Source of the DNA: Branchinecta lynchi
Lineage: Eukaryota; Arthropoda; Branchiopoda; Anostraca; Branchinectidae
Direction of reading: 5' to 3'
Length of the DNA stretch: 64,000 nucleotides
Assembly (NCBI GenBank): GCA_023053575.1
Contig: JAKZAP010000123.1
Location: forward strand, 1-64,000
The translations under genes and the position numbers were made by a program. How positions within the stretch are numbered: the first letter of the stretch is position 1; each line of letters begins with the position of its first letter. Under the pieces are notes generated by a model that did not search any database, was not told where the DNA came from, and saw nothing but the letters and a program-made list of their open reading frames with translations. Of the stretch, positions 1-12,872 are shown piece by piece.

Positions 1-1010
1 GTGGGGAAACAAACCTTGTGGGGAAACAAACCTTGTGGGAAAACAAACCTTGTGAGAAAACAATCCTTGTGGGAAAACAAACCTTGTGGGGAAACAAACC
101 TTGTGGGGAAACATACCTTGTGGGGAAACAAACCTTGTGGGAAAACAAACCTTGTGGGAAAACCAACCTTATGGGGAAAGCAACCCTGCGGGAAAACCAA
201 CCTTGTGGGAAAACCAACCTTGTGGGAAAACCAACCTTGTGGGAAAGCGAACCTTTTGGGAAAACCAACACAGTGGGAAAACCAACCTTGTGGGAAAACC
301 AACCTTGTGGGAAAGCGAACCTTTTGGGAAAACCAACACAGTGGGAAAACAAACCTTGTGGGAAAACAAACCTTGTGGGGAAACAAACCTTGCGGGAAAA
401 CTAACCTTGTGGGAAAAAAAACCCTGCGGGAAAAACAACCTTGGGGGAAAACAAAGCTTGTGGGAAAACAAACCTTGTGGGAAAACCAACCTAGTGGGAA
501 AAACAACCTAGTGGGAAAACAAACCTTGTGAGAAAACAAACCTTGAAAACCAACTTGAAAACCAACCAACTTCGGAAACAAACCTTGTGGGGAAACAAAC
601 CTTGTGGGAAAACAAACCTTGTGAGAAAACAATCCTTGTGGGAAAACAAACCTTGTGGGGAAACAAACCTTGTGGGGAAACATACCTTGTGGGGAAACAA
701 ACCTTGTGGGAAAACAAACCTTGTGGGAAAACCAACCTTATGGGGAAAGCAACCCTGCGGGAAAACCAACCTTGTGGGAAAACCAACCTTGTGGGAAAAC
801 CAACCTTGTGGGAAAGCGAACCTTTTGGGAAAACCAACAAAGTGGGAAAACAAACCTTGTGGGAAAACAAACCTTGTGGGAAAACAAACCCTGCGGGAAA
901 ACCAACCTTGGGGGAAAACAAAGCTTGTGGGAAAACAAACCTTGTGGGAAAACCAACCTAGTGGGAAAAACAACCTAGTGGGAAAACAAACCTTGTGAGA
1001 AAACAAACCT
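1..1010 (+). repeat. Local duplication, about 0.57 kb offset
   Basis: Positions 1-540 and about 571-1,010 share the same order of variants: two GGGG units, a TTGTGAG/CAATCC pair, a CATACC unit, a TTATGGGG/CTGCGGG pair, then AAAGCGAACC and CAACA units, ending with two TAGTGGG units. The landmark offset is 569 bp, which is not a multiple of 17 because the irregular segment at about 541-583 lies between the copies. Copy 1 carries about 100 bp (six units) more than copy 2. A third, similar stretch begins near 3,150 with the same CATACC variant. Confidence 0.7.
541..583 (+). repeat. Register break with degenerate short units
   Basis: Here the GTGGG core is lost from consecutive units. The sequence runs CCTTGAAAACCAA, CTTGAAAACCAACCAA, CTTCGGAAACAAACC, giving units shorter than 17 bp before the normal register resumes. 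It separates the two copies of the 0.57-kb duplication, so it may mark a recombination or slippage joint. I saw no such stretch of consecutive short units elsewhere in the window. Confidence 0.8.
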
Positions 1011-1841
1011 TGTGGGAAAACCAACCTTGTGGGAAAACCAACCTTGTGGGAAAGCGAACCTTTTGGGAAAACCAACACAGTGGGAAAACAAACCTTGTGG
1101 GAAAACAAACCTTGTGGGGAAACAAACCTTGCGGGAAAACTAACCTTGTGGGAAAACAAACCCTGCGGGAAAACCAACCTTGTGGGAAAACCAACCTTGT
1201 GGGGAAACAAACCTTTCGGGAAAACCAACCTTGTGGGAAAACAAACCTTGCGGGGAAACAAACCCTGCGGGAAAACCAACCTTGTGGGAAAACCAACCTT
1301 GTGGGGAAACAAACCTTTCGGGAAAACCAACCTTGTGGGAAAACAAACATTGTGTTAAAAACTAACCTTGCGGGAAAACCAACCTTGTGGGAAAACCAAC
1401 CTTATGGGAAAACCAACCTTGCGGGAAAACCAACCTTGGGGGAAAACAAACCTTGTGGGTAAACAAACCTTGTGGGAAAACAAACCTTGTGGGAAAACCA
1501 ACCTAGTGGGAAAACAAACCTTGTGAGAAAACAAAGCTTTTGGGAAAACCAACCTTATGGGGAAACAAACCCTGTGGGAAAACCAACCTTGTGGGAAAAC
1601 CAACCTTGCGGGAAAGTGAACCTTTTGGGAAAACCAACACAGTGGGAAAACAAACCTTGTGAGAAAACAATCCTTGTGGGAAACAAACCTTGTGGGGAAA
1701 CAAACCTTGTGGGGAAACAAACCTTGTGGGAAAACTAACCTTTTGGGAAAACAAACCTTGCGGGAAAACTAACCTTGTGGGAAAACAAACCCTGCGGGAA
1801 AACAAACCTTGTGGGAAAACCAACCTTGTGGGGAAAAAAAC

Positions 1842-1870
1842 CTTTCTGGAAAACCAACCTTGTGGCAAAA
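1842..1870 (+). repeat. Landmark unit pair TTTCTGG / TTGTGGCAAAAC
   Basis: A TTTCTGGAAAACCAACC unit is followed by a unit whose G7 is replaced by C (TTGTGGCAAAAC). The pair recurs in block A near 4,534, 6,226, 9,805 and 11,689. Inverted in block B (TTTTGCCACAAGG next to TTTTCCAGAAAGG) it recurs near 16,487, 18,271, 21,171, 25,031, 35,737, 50,321, 52,273, 59,650 and 62,087, with a damaged copy near 56,101. Copies of TTCCAGAAAGG without the GCCAC change occur near 29,829, 29,925, 33,609 and 33,705. The pair is a useful marker for aligning cassettes across the orientation switch. Confidence 0.85.
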
Positions 1871-4022
1871 CAAACCTTGTGGGAAAACAAACCTTGTGGG
1901 AAAACAAACCTTGTGGGAAAACAAACCTTGCGAGAAAACAAACCTTGTGGGGAAACAAACCTAGTGGGAAAACAAACCTTGTGAGAAAACAAACCTTGTG
2001 GGAAAACCAACCTTGCGGGAAAGCGAACCTTGCGGGAAAGCGAACCTTGCGGGAAAGCGAACCTCTTGGGAAAACCAACACAGTGGGAAAACAAACCTTG
2101 TGAGAAAACAATCCTCGTGGGAAAACAAACCTTGTGGGGAAACAAACCTTGTGGGGAAACAAACCTTGTGGGAAAACTAACCTTGTGGGAAAACAAACCT
2201 TGCGGGAAAACTAACCTTGTGGGAAAACAAACCCTGCGGGAAAACCAGCCTTGTGGGAAAACAAACCTTGTGGGGAAACAAACCTTTCGGGAAAACCAAC
2301 ACAAACATTGTGGGGAAACAAACCTTGTGGGAAAACCAGCCTTCCGGGAAAGCGAACCTTTTGGGAAAACCAACCTTATGCGGAAAGCAACCCTGCGGGA
2401 AAACCAACCTTGTGGGAAAACCAACCTTGTGGGAAAACAAACCTTTTGGGAAAGCGAACCTTTTGGGAAAACCAACACAGTGGGAAAACAAACCTTGTGG
2501 GAAAACAAACCTTGTGGGGAAACAAACCTTGCGGGAAAACTAACCTTGTGGGAAAACAAACCCTGCGGGAAAACCAACCTTGTGGGAAAACCAACCTTGT
2601 GGGGAAACAAACCTTTCGGGAAAACCAACCTTGTGGGAAAACAAACCTTGTGGGAAAACAAACCTTGTGGGTAAACCAACCTTGCGGGAAAACCAACCTT
2701 GGGGGAAAACAAAGCTTGTGGGAAAACAAACCTTGTGGGAAAACCAACCTAGTGGGAAAAACAACCTTGGGGGAAAACAAAGCTTGTGGGAAAACAAACC
2801 TTGTGGGAAAACCAACCTAGTGGGAAAAACAACCTAGTGGGAAAACAAACCTTGTGAGAAAACAAACCTTGTGGGAAAACCAACCTTATGGGGAAAGCAA
2901 CCCTGCGGGAAAACCAACCTTGTGGGTAAACCAACCTTGTGGGAAAACCAACCTTGTGGGAAAGCGAACCTTTTGGGAAAACCAACACAGTGGGAAAACA
3001 AACCTTGTGGGAAAACAAACCTTGTGGGGAAACAAACCTTGCGGGAAAACTAACCTTGTGGGAAAACAAACCCTGCGGGAAAACCAACCTTGGGGGAAAA
3101 CCAACCTTGTGGGAAAGCGAACCTTTTGGGAAAACCAACACAGAGGGAAAACAATCCTTGTGGGAAAACAAACCTTGTGGGGAAACAAACCTTGTGGGGA
3201 AACATACCTTGTGGGGAAACAAACCTTGTGGGAAAACAAACCTTGTGGGAAAACCAACCTTATGGGGAAAGCAACCCTGCGGGAAAACCAACCTTGTGGG
3301 AAAACCAACCTTGTGGGAAAACCAACCTTGTGGGAAAGCGAACCTTTTGGGAAAACCAACACAGTGGGAAAACAAACCTTGTGGGAAAACAAACCTTGTG
3401 GGGAAACAAACCTTTTGGGAAAACTAACCTTGTGGGAAAACAAACCCTGCGGGAAAACCAACCTTGGGGGAAAACAAAGCTTGTGGGAAAACAAACCTTG
3501 TGGGAAAACCAACCTAGTGGGAAAAACAACCTAGTGGGAAAACAAACCTTGTGAGAAAACAAACCTTGTGAGAAAACAAACCTTGTGGGAAAACCAACCT
3601 CATGGGGAAAGCAGCCCTGCGGGAAAACCAACCTTGTGGGAAAACCAACCTTGTGGGAAAACCAACCTTGTGGGGAAACAAACCTTTCGGGAAAACCAAC
3701 CTTGTGGGAAAACAAACCTTGCGGGAAAACCAACCTAGTGGGAAAAACAACCTAGTGGGAAAACAAACCTTGTGGGAAAACAAACCTTGTGAGAAAACAA
3801 ACCTTGTGGGAAAACCAACCTCATGGGGAAAGCAGCCCTGCGGGAAAACCAACCTTGTGGGAAAACCAACCTTGTGGGAAAACCAACCTTGTGGGGAAAC
3901 AAACCTTTCGGGAAAACCAACCTTGTGGGAAAACAAACCTTGCGGGAAAACCAACCTTGTGGGAAAACCAACCTTGTGGGGAAACAAACCTTTCGGGAAA
4001 ACCAACCTTGTGGGAAAACAAA

Positions 4023-4041
4023 CATTGTGTTAAATCAGACC
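4023..4041 (+). repeat. Rare TTAA-bearing landmark unit
   Basis: The unit reads CATTGTGTTAAATCAGACC, where GTGGGAAAAC is replaced by GTGTTAAATCAG. A related divergent copy is at 1,348 (CATTGTGTTAAAAACTAACC). Inverted copies, GGTCTGATTTAACACAATG, are at 17,006-17,024, 18,791-18,809, 28,382-28,400, 32,158-32,176, 50,823-50,841, 52,761-52,779, 60,171-60,189 and 62,603-62,621; a one-base variant (GGTTTG) is at 36,204-36,222. Always the same sequence in the same neighbourhood, it is copied by segmental duplication rather than arising repeatedly. It lacks the GTGGGAA core. Confidence 0.9.
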
Positions 4042-7000
4042 TTGTGGGAAAACTAACCTTGCGGGAAAACCAACCTTGTGGGAAAACCAACCTTATGGGA
4101 AAACCAACCTTGCGGGAAAACCAACCTTGGGGGAAAACAAACCTTGTGGGTAAACAAACCTTGTGGGAAAACAAACCTTGTGGGAAAACCAACCTAGTGG
4201 GAAAACAAACCTTGTGAGAAAACAAACCTTTTGGGAAAACCAACCTTATGGGGAAACAAACCCTGCGGGAAAACCAACCTTGTGGGAAAACCAACCTTGC
4301 GGGAAAGTGAACCTTTTGGGAAAACCAACACAGTGGGAAAACAAACAATGTGAGAAAACAATCCTTGTGGGAAAACAAACCTTGTGGGGAAACAAACCTT
4401 GTGGGGAAACAAACCTTGTGGGAAAACTAACCTTTTGAGAAAACAAACCTTGCGGGAAAACTAACCTTGTGGGAAAACAAACCCTGCGGGTAAACAAACC
4501 TTGTGGGAAAACCAACCTTGTGGGGAAAAAAACCTTTCTGGAAAACCAACCTTGTGGCAAAACAAACCTTGTGGGAAAACAAACCTTGTGGGAAAACAAA
4601 CCTTGTGGGAAAACAAACCTTGCGAGAAAACAAACCTTGTGGGGAAACAAACCTAGTGGGAAAACAAACCTTGTGAGAAAACAAACCTTGTGGGAAAACC
4701 AACCTTGCGGGAAAGCGAACCTTGCGGGAAAGCGAACCTTGCGGGAAAGCGAACCTCTTGGGAAAACCAACACAGTGGGAAAACAAACCTTGTGAGAAAA
4801 CAATCCTTGTGGGAAAACAAACCTTGTGGGGAAACAAACCTTGTGGGGAAACAAACCTTGTGGGAAAACTAACCTTGTGGGAAAACAAACCTTGCGGGAA
4901 AACTAACCTTGTGGGAAAACAAACCCTGCGGGAAAACCAGCCTTGTGGGAAAACAAACCTTGTGGGGAAACAAACCTTTCGGGAAAACCAACCTTGTGGG
5001 AAAACAAGCCTTGTGAGAAAACAAACATTGTGGGGAAACAAACCTTGTGGGAGGACCAGCCTTCCGGGAAAGCGAACCTTTTGGGAAAACCAACCTTATG
5101 GGGAAAGCAACCCTGCGGGAAAACCAACCTTGTGGGAAAACCAACCTTGTGGGAAAACAAACCTTTTGGGAAAGCGAACCTTTTGGGAAAACCAACACAG
5201 TGGGAAAACAAACCCTGTGGGAAAACAAACCTTGTGGGGAAACAAACCTTGCGGGAAAACTAACCTTGTGGGAAAACAAACCCTGCGGGAAAACCAACCT
5301 TGTGGGAAAACCAACCTTGTGGGGAAACAAACCTTTCGGGAAAACCAACCTTGTGGGAAAACAAACCTTGTGGGAAAACAAACCTTGTGGGTAAACCAAC
5401 CTTGCGGGAAAACCAACCTTGGGGGAAAACAAAGCTTGTGGGAAAACAAACCTTGTGGGAAAACCAACCTAGTGGGAAAAACAACCTTGGGGGAAAACAA
5501 AGCTTGTGGGAAAACAAACCTTGTGGGAAAACCAACCTAGTGGGAAAAACAACCTAGTGGGAAAACAAACCTTGTGAGAAAACAAACCTTGTGGGAAAAC
5601 CAACCTTATGGGGAAAGCAACCCTGCGGGAAAACCAACCTTGTGGGTAAACCAACCTTGTGGGAAAACCAACCTTGTGGGAAAGCGAACCTTTTGGGAAA
5701 ACCAACACAGTGGGAAAACAAACCTTGTGGGAAAACAAACCTTGTGGGGAAACAAACCTTGCGGGAAAACTAACCTTGTGGGAAAACAAACCCTGCGGGA
5801 AAACCAACCTTTGGGGAAAACCAACCTTGCGGGAAAGCGAACCTTTTGGGAAAACCAACACACTGGGAAAACAACCTTGTGAGAAAACAATCCTTGTGGG
5901 AAAACAAACCTTGTGGGGAAACAAACCTTGTGGGGAAACAAACCTTGTGGGAAAACTAACCTTGTGGGAAAACAAACCTTGCGGGAAAACTAACCTTATG
6001 GGGAAAGCAACCCTGCGGGAAAACCAACCTTGTGGGAAAACCAACCTTGTGGGAAAACCAACCTTGTGGGAAAGCGAACCTTTTGGGAAAACAAACACAG
6101 TGGGAAAACAAACCTTGTGGGAAAACAAACCTTGCGGGAAAACTAACCTTGTGGGAAAACAAACCCTGCGGGAAAACAAACCTTGTGGGAAAACCAACCT
6201 TGTGGGGAAACAAACCTTTCTGGAAAACCAACCTTGTGGCAAAACAAACCTTGTGGGAAAACAAACCTTGTGGGAAAACAAACCTTGTGGGAAAACAAAC
6301 CTTGTGAGAAAACAAACCTTGTGGGGAAACAAACCTAGTGGGAAAACAAACCTTGTGAGAAAACAAACCTTGTGGGAAAACCAACCTTGCAAGAAAGCGA
6401 ACCTTGCGGGAAAGCGAACCTCTTGGGAAAACCAACACAGTGGGAAAACAAACCTTGTGAGAAAACAATCCTTGTGGGAAAACAAACCTTGTGGGGAAAC
6501 AAACCTTGTGGGGAAACAAACCTTGTGGGAAAACTAACCTTGTGGGAAAATAAACCTTGCGGGAAAACTAACCTTGTGGGAAAACAAACCCTGCGGGAAA
6601 ACCAGCCTTGTGGGAAAACCAACCTTGTGGGGAAACAAACCTTTCGGGAAAACCAACCTTGTGGGAAAACAAACCTTGTGAGAAAACAAACATTGTGGGA
6701 AAACCAACCTTGTGGGAAAGCGAACCTTGCAGGAAAGCGAACCTTTTGGGAAAACCAACACAGTGGGAAAACAAACCTTGTGAGAAAACAATCCTTGTGG
6801 GAAAACAAACCTTGTGGGGAAACAAACCTTGTGGGGAAACAAACCTTGTGGGAAAACTAACCTTGTGGGAAAACAAACCTTGCGGGAAAACTAACCTTGT
6901 GGAAAAACAAACCCTGCGGGAAAACCAGCCTTGTGGGAAAACCAACCTTGTGGGGAAACAAACCTTTCGGGAAAACCAACCTTGTGGGAAAACAAACCTT

Positions 7001-8205
7001 GTGAGAAAAAAAACATTGTGGGGAAACAAACCTTGTGGGAAAACCAGCCTTGCGGGAAAGCGAACCTTTTGGGAAAACCAACACAGTGGGAAAACAAACC
7101 TTGTGGGAAAACCAACCTTGCGGGAAAACCAACCTTGGGGGAAAACAAAGCTTGTGGGAAAACAAACCTTTTCGGAAAACCAACCTAGTGGGAAAAAAAA
7201 CCTAGTGGGAAAACAAACCTTGTGAGAAAACAAACCTTGTGGGAAAACCAACCTTATGGGGAAAGCAACCCTGCGGGAAAACCAACCTTGTGGGAAAACC
7301 AACCTTGTGGGAAAACGAACCTTGTGGGAAAGCGAACGTTTTGGGAAAACCAACACAGTGGGAAAACAAACCTTGTGGGAAAACCAACCTTGCGGGAAAA
7401 CCAACCTTGGGGGAAAACAAACCTTGTGGGAAAACAAACCTTGTGGGGAAACAAACCTAGTGGGAAAACAAACCTTGTGAGAAAACAATCCTTGTGGGAA
7501 AACAAACCTTGTGGGGAAACAAACCTTGCGGGAAAACTAACCTTGTGGGAAAACAAACCCTGCGGGAAAACCAACCTTGTGGGAAAACCAACCTTGTGGG
7601 GAAACAAACCTTTCGGGAAAACCAACGTTGTGGGAAAACAAACCTTGTGGGACAACAAACCTTGTGGGGAAAAAAACCTTGTCTGAAAACCAACCTTGCG
7701 GGAAAGCGAACCTTTTGGGAAAACCAACAAAGTGGGAAAACAAACCTTGTGAGAAAACAATCCTTGTGGGAAAAAAAACCTTGTGGGGAAACAAACCTTG
7801 TGGGGAAACAAACCTTGTGGGAAAACTAACCTTGTGGGAAAACAAACCTTGCGGGAAAACTAACCTTGTGGGAAAACAAACCCTGCGGGAAAACCAACCT
7901 TGTGGGAAAACCAACCTTGTGGGGAAACAAACCTTTCGGGAAAACCAACCTTGTGGGAAAACAAACCTTGTGGGGAAACAAACCTTGTGGGGAAACAAAC
8001 CTTGTGGGAAAACTAACCTTGTGGGAAAACAAACCTTGCGGGAAAACCAGCCTTGTGGTAAAACAAACCTTGTGGGGAAACAAACCTTTCGGGAAAACCA
8101 ACCTTGTGGGAAAACAAGCCTTGTGAGAAAACAAACATTGTGGGGAAACAAACCTTGTGGGAAAACCAGCCTTCCGGGAAAGCGAACCTTTTGGGAAAAC
8201 CAACC

Positions 8206-9150
8206 TTATGGGGAAAGCAACCCTGCGGGAAAACCAACCTTGTGGGAAAACCAACCTTGTGGGAAAACAAACCTTTTGGGAAAGCGAACCTTTTGGGAAA
8301 ACCAACACAGTGGGAAAACAAACCTTGTGGGAAAACAAACCTTGTGGGGAAACAAACCTTGCGGGAAAACTAACCTTGTGGGAAAACAAACCCTGCGGGA
8401 AAACCAACCTTGTGGGAAAACCAACCTTGTGGGGAAACAAACCTTTCGGGAAAACCAACCTTGTGGGAAAACAAACCTTGTGGGAAAACAAACCTTGTGG
8501 GTAAACCAACCTTGCGGGAAAACCAACCTTGGGGGAAAACAAAGCTTGTGGGAAAACAAACCTTGTGGGAAAACCAACCTAGTGGGAAAAACAACCTTGG
8601 GGGAAAACAAAGCTTGTGGGAAAACAAACCTTGTGGGAAAACCAACCTAGTGGGAAAAACAACCTAGTGGGAAAACAAACCTTGTGAGAAAACAAACCTT
8701 GTGGGAAAACCAACCTTATGGGGAAAGCAACCCTGCGGGAAAACCAACCTTGTGGGTAAACCAACCTTGTGGGAAAACCAACCTTGTGGGAAAGCGAACC
8801 TTTTGGGAAAACCAACACAGTGGGAAAACAAACCTTGTGGGAAAACAAACCTTGTGGGGAAACAAACCTTGCGGGAAAACTAACCTTGTGGGAAAACAAA
8901 CCCTGCGGGAAAACCAACCTTGTGGGAAAACCAACCTTGTGGGGAAACAAACCTTTCGGGAAAACCAACCTTGTGGGAAAACAAACCTTGTGGGAAAACA
9001 AACCTTGTGGGTAAACCAACCTTGCGGGAAAACCAACCTTGGGGGAAAACAAAGCTTGTGGGAAAACAAACCTTGTGGGAAAACCAACCTAGTGGGAAAA
9101 ACAACCTTGGGGGAAAACAAAGCTTGTGGGAAAACAAACCTTGTGGGAAA
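8206..9150 (+). repeat. 510-bp (30-monomer) tandem duplication
   Basis: The cassette that starts TTATGGGGAAAGCAACC / CTGCGGG and ends with two AAGCTT units occurs at 8,206-8,650 and again from 8,716, an offset of 510 bp (30 x 17). Related single copies start at 2,376, 5,096 and 10,740 (offsets 2,720, 3,110 and 2,534 bp). Copy 2 ends differently: the paired TAGTGGG units seen near 8,648-8,670 are missing near 9,150, where ordinary units and another TTATGGGG unit follow. Confidence 0.8.
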
Positions 9151-9321
9151 ACAAACCTTGTGGGAAAACCAACCTTATGGGGAAAGCAACCCTGCGGGAA
9201 AACCAACCTTGTGGGTAAACCAACCTTGTGGGAAAGCGAACCTTTTGGGAAAACCAACACAGTGGGAAAACAAACCTTGTGGGAAAACAAACCTTGTGGG
9301 AAAACAAACCTTGTGGGAAAA

Positions 9322-9423
9322 CCAATCTTGGGGGAAAACCAACCTTGCGGGAAAGCGAACCTTTTGGGAAAACCAATCTTGGGGGAAAACCAACCTTGCG
9401 GGAAAGCGAACCTTTTGGGAAAA
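9322..9423 (+). repeat. 51-bp (3-monomer) perfect tandem duplication
   Basis: A three-unit block (a CCAATC/TTGGGGG unit, a TTGCGGG unit and an AAAGCGAACC/TTTTGGG unit) at 9,322-9,372 is repeated immediately at 9,373-9,423 with no difference that I can see. The CAATC variant next to TTGGGGG occurs nowhere else that I noticed. This looks like a very recent local duplication. Confidence 0.9.
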
Positions 9424-11809
9424 CCAACACAGTGGGAAAACAACCTTGCGGGAAAGCGAACCTTTTGGGAAAACAAAACTTGTGGGGAAACAAACCTTGT
9501 GGGAAAACAAACCTTGTGGGAAAACAAACCTTGCGGGAAAACTAACCTTGTGGGAAAACAAACCCTGCGGAAAAAAACCAACCTTATGGAGAAAGCAACC
9601 CTGCGGGAAAACCAACCTTGTGGGAAAACCAACCTTGTGGGAAAACCAACCTTGTGGGAAAGCGAACCTTTTGGGAAAACCAACACAGTGGGAAAACAAA
9701 CCTTGTGGGAAAACAAACCTTGCGGGAAAACTAACCTTGTGGGAAAACAAACCCTGCGGGAAAACAAACCTTGTGGGAAAACCAACCTTGTGGGGAAACG
9801 AACCTTTCTGGAAAACCAACCTTGTGGCAAAACAAACCTTGTGAGAAAACAAACCTTGTGGGAAAACAAACCTAGTGGGAAAATAAACCCTGTGAGAAAA
9901 CAAACCTTGTGGGAAAACCAACCTTGCGGGAAAGCGAACCTTGCGGGTAAGCGAACCTCTTGGGAAAACCAACACAGTGGGAAAACAAACCTTGTGAGAA
10001 AACAATCCTTGTGGGAAAACAAACCTTGTGGGGAAACAAACCTTGTGGGGAAACAAACCTTGTGGGAAAACTAACCTTGTGGGAAAACAAACCTTGCGGG
10101 AAAACTAACCTTGTGGGAAAACAAACCCTGCGGGAAAACCAGCCTTGTGGGAAAACCAACCTTGTGGGGAAACAAACCTTGCGGGAAAACCAACCTTGTG
10201 GGAAAACCAACCTTGTGGGAAAACAAACCTTTTGGGAAAGCGAACCTTTTGGGAAAACCAACACAGTGGGAAAACAAACCTTGTGGGAAAACAAACCTTG
10301 TGGGGAAACAAACCTTGCGGGAAAACTAACCTTGTGGGAAAACAAACCCTGCGGGAAAACCAACCTTGTGGGAAAACCAACCTTGTGGGGAAACAAACCT
10401 TTCGGGAAAACCAACCTTGTGGGAAAACAAACCTTGTGGGAAAACAAACCTTGTGGGTAAACCAACCTTGCGGGAAAACCAACCTTGGGGGAAAACAAAG
10501 CTTGTGGGAAAACAAACCTTGTGGGAAAACCAACCTTGTGGGTAAACCAACCTTGTGGGAAAACCAACCTTGTGGGAAAGCGAACCTTTTGGGAAAACCA
10601 ACACAGTGGGAAAACAAACCTTTCGGGAAAACCAACCTTGTGGGAAAACAAACCTTGTGAGAAAACAAACATTGTGGGGAAACAAACCTTGTGGGAAAAC
10701 CAGCCTTCCGGGAAAGCGAACCTTTTGGGAAAACCAACCTTATGGGGAAAGCAACCCTGCGGGAAAACCAACCTTGTGGGAAAACCAACCTTGTGGGAAA
10801 ACAAACCTTTTGGGAAAGCGAACCTTTTGGGAAAACCAACACAGTGGGAAAACAAACCTTGTGGGAAAACAAACCTTGTGGGGAAACAAACCTTGCGGGA
10901 AAACTAACCTTGTGGGAAAACAAACCCTGCGGGAAAACCAACCTTGTGGGAAAACCAACCTTGTGGGGAAACAAACCTTTCGGGAAAACCAACCTTGTGG
11001 GAAAACAAACCTTGTGGGAAAACAAACCTTGTGGGTAAACCAACCTTGCGGGAAAACCAACCTTGCGGGAAAACAAAGCTTGTGGGAAAACAAACCTTGT
11101 GGGAAAACCAACCTAGTGGGAAAAACAACCTTGGGGGAAAACAAAGCTTGTGGGAAAACAAACCTTGTGGGAAAACCAACCTAGTGGGAAAAACAACCTA
11201 GTGGGAAAACAAACCTTGTGATAAAACAAACCTTGTGGGAAAACCAACCTTATGGGGAAAGCAACCCTGCGGGAAAACCAACCTTGTGGGTAAACCAACC
11301 TTGTGGGAAAACCAACCTTGTGGGAAAGCGAACCTTTTGGGAAAACCAACACAGTGGGAAAACAAACCTTGTGGGAAAACAAACCTTGTGGGAAAGCGAA
11401 CCTTTTGGGAAAACCAACACAGTGGGAAAACAAACCTTGTGGGAAAACAAACCTTGTGGGGAAACAAACCTTGCGGGAAAACTAACCTTGTGGGAAAACA
11501 AACCCTGCGGGAAAACCAACCTTGTGGGAAAACCAACCTTGTGGGAAAGCGAACCTTTTGGGAAAACCAACACAGTGGGAAAACAAACCTTGTGGGAAAA
11601 CAAACCTTGCGGGAAAACTAACCTTGTGGGAAAACAAACCCTGCGGGAAAACAAACCTTGTGGGAAAACCAACCTTGTGGGGAAACAAACCTTTCTGGAA
11701 AACCAACCTTGTGGCAAAACAAACCTTGTGGGAAAACAAACCTTGTGGGAAAACAAACCTTGTGGGAAAACAAACCTTGTGAGAAAACAAACCTTGTGGG
11801 AAAACAAAC

Positions 11810-12700
11810 CTAGTGGGAAAATAAACCCTGTGAGAAAACAAACCTTGTGGGAAAACCAACCTTGCGGGAAAGCGAACCTTGCGGGAAAGCGAACCTCTTG
11901 GGAAAACCAACACAGTGGGAAAACAAACCTTGTGAGAAAACAATCCTTGTGGGAAAACAAACCTTGTGGGGAAACAAACCTTGTGGGGAAACAAACCTTG
12001 TGGGAAAACTAACCTTGTGGGAAAACAAACCTTGCGGGAAAACTAACCTTGTGGGAAAACAAACCCTGCGGGAAAACCAGCCTTGTGGGAAAACCAACCT
12101 TGTGGGGAAACAAACCTTTCGGGAAAACCAACCTTGTGGGAAAACAAACCTTGTGAGAAAACAAACATTGTGGGAAAACCAACCTTGTGGGAAAGCGAAC
12201 CTTGCAGGAAAGCGAACCTTTTGGGAAAACCAACACAGTGGGAAAACAAACCTTGTGAGAAAACAATCCTTGTGGGAAAACAAACCTTGTGGGGAAACAA
12301 ACCTTGTGGGGAAACAAACCTTGTGGGAAAACTAACCTTGTGGGGAAACAAACCTTGCGGGAAAACTAACCTTGTGGAAAAACAAACCCTGCGGGAAAAC
12401 CAGCCTTGTGGGAAAACCAACCTTGTGGGGAAACAAACCTTTCGGGAATACCAACCTTGTGGGAAAACAAACCTTGTGAGAAAACAAACATTGTGGGGAA
12501 ACAAACCTTGTGGGAAAACCAGCCTTGCGGGAAAGCGAACCTTTTGGGAAAACAAACACAGTGGGAAAACAAACCTTGTGGGAAAACCAACCTTGCGGGA
12601 AAACCAACCTTGGGGGAAAACAAAGCTTGTGGGAAAACAAACCTTTTCGGAAAACCAACCTAGTGGGAAAAAAAACCTAGTGGGAAAACAAACCTTGTGA
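11810..12700 (+). repeat. Copy of 6,335-7,225 at 5.475-kb offset
   Basis: The order and private variants of 6,335-7,225 recur here at an offset of 5,475 bp (322 x 17 + 1). Shared rare states include the TTGCAGGAAAGCG unit (about 6,729 and 12,204), the GTGGAAAAAC unit and the TTTTCGGAAAACC unit followed by TAGTGGGAAAAAAAACC. Differences are single bases, such as GAATACC near 12,446. The related inverted run just right of the orientation switch (14,200-14,500) carries the same TTCCGAAAAGG state. Confidence 0.8.
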
Positions 12701-12810
12701 GAAAACAAACCTTGTGGGAAAACCAACCTTATGGGGAAAGCAACCTTTTGGGAAAACAAACCTTGCGGGAAAACTAACCTTGTGGGAAAACAAACCCTGC
12801 GGGAAAACAA

Positions 12811-12872
12811 ACCTTGTGAACCAACCTTGTGGGAAAACCAACCTTGTGGGAAAACGAACCTTGTGTTAAAGC
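12811..12872 (+). repeat. Indel-bearing units
   Basis: At about 12,815-12,825 a unit is shortened to CCTTGTGAACC, losing GGGAAAACA or similar. At 12,860-12,872 a unit reads CCTTGTGTTAAAGCGAACG, with TTA in place of GGGA. Both are isolated: the aligned segment near 7,290-7,350 does not have them, so they post-date that duplication. Confidence 0.7.

Larger units (their letters stand above)
1150..5570 (+). repeat. Tandem duplication with about 2.7-kb offset
   Basis: Matching landmarks include the TTAA-bearing unit (1,348 and 4,023), the CTTTCTGGA/GTGGCAAAAC pair (1,842 and 4,534), the run of AAAGCGAACC units, and the AAGCTT/TAGTGGG block (about 2,700-2,850 and 5,420-5,570). The offset drifts from about 2,675 through 2,692 to 2,720 bp. 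One step is a 28-bp difference near 2,297, where copy 1 jumps from CCAACACAAACATTG and copy 2 (about 4,985-5,030) has an intact run of units. Limits are approximate. Confidence 0.75.
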
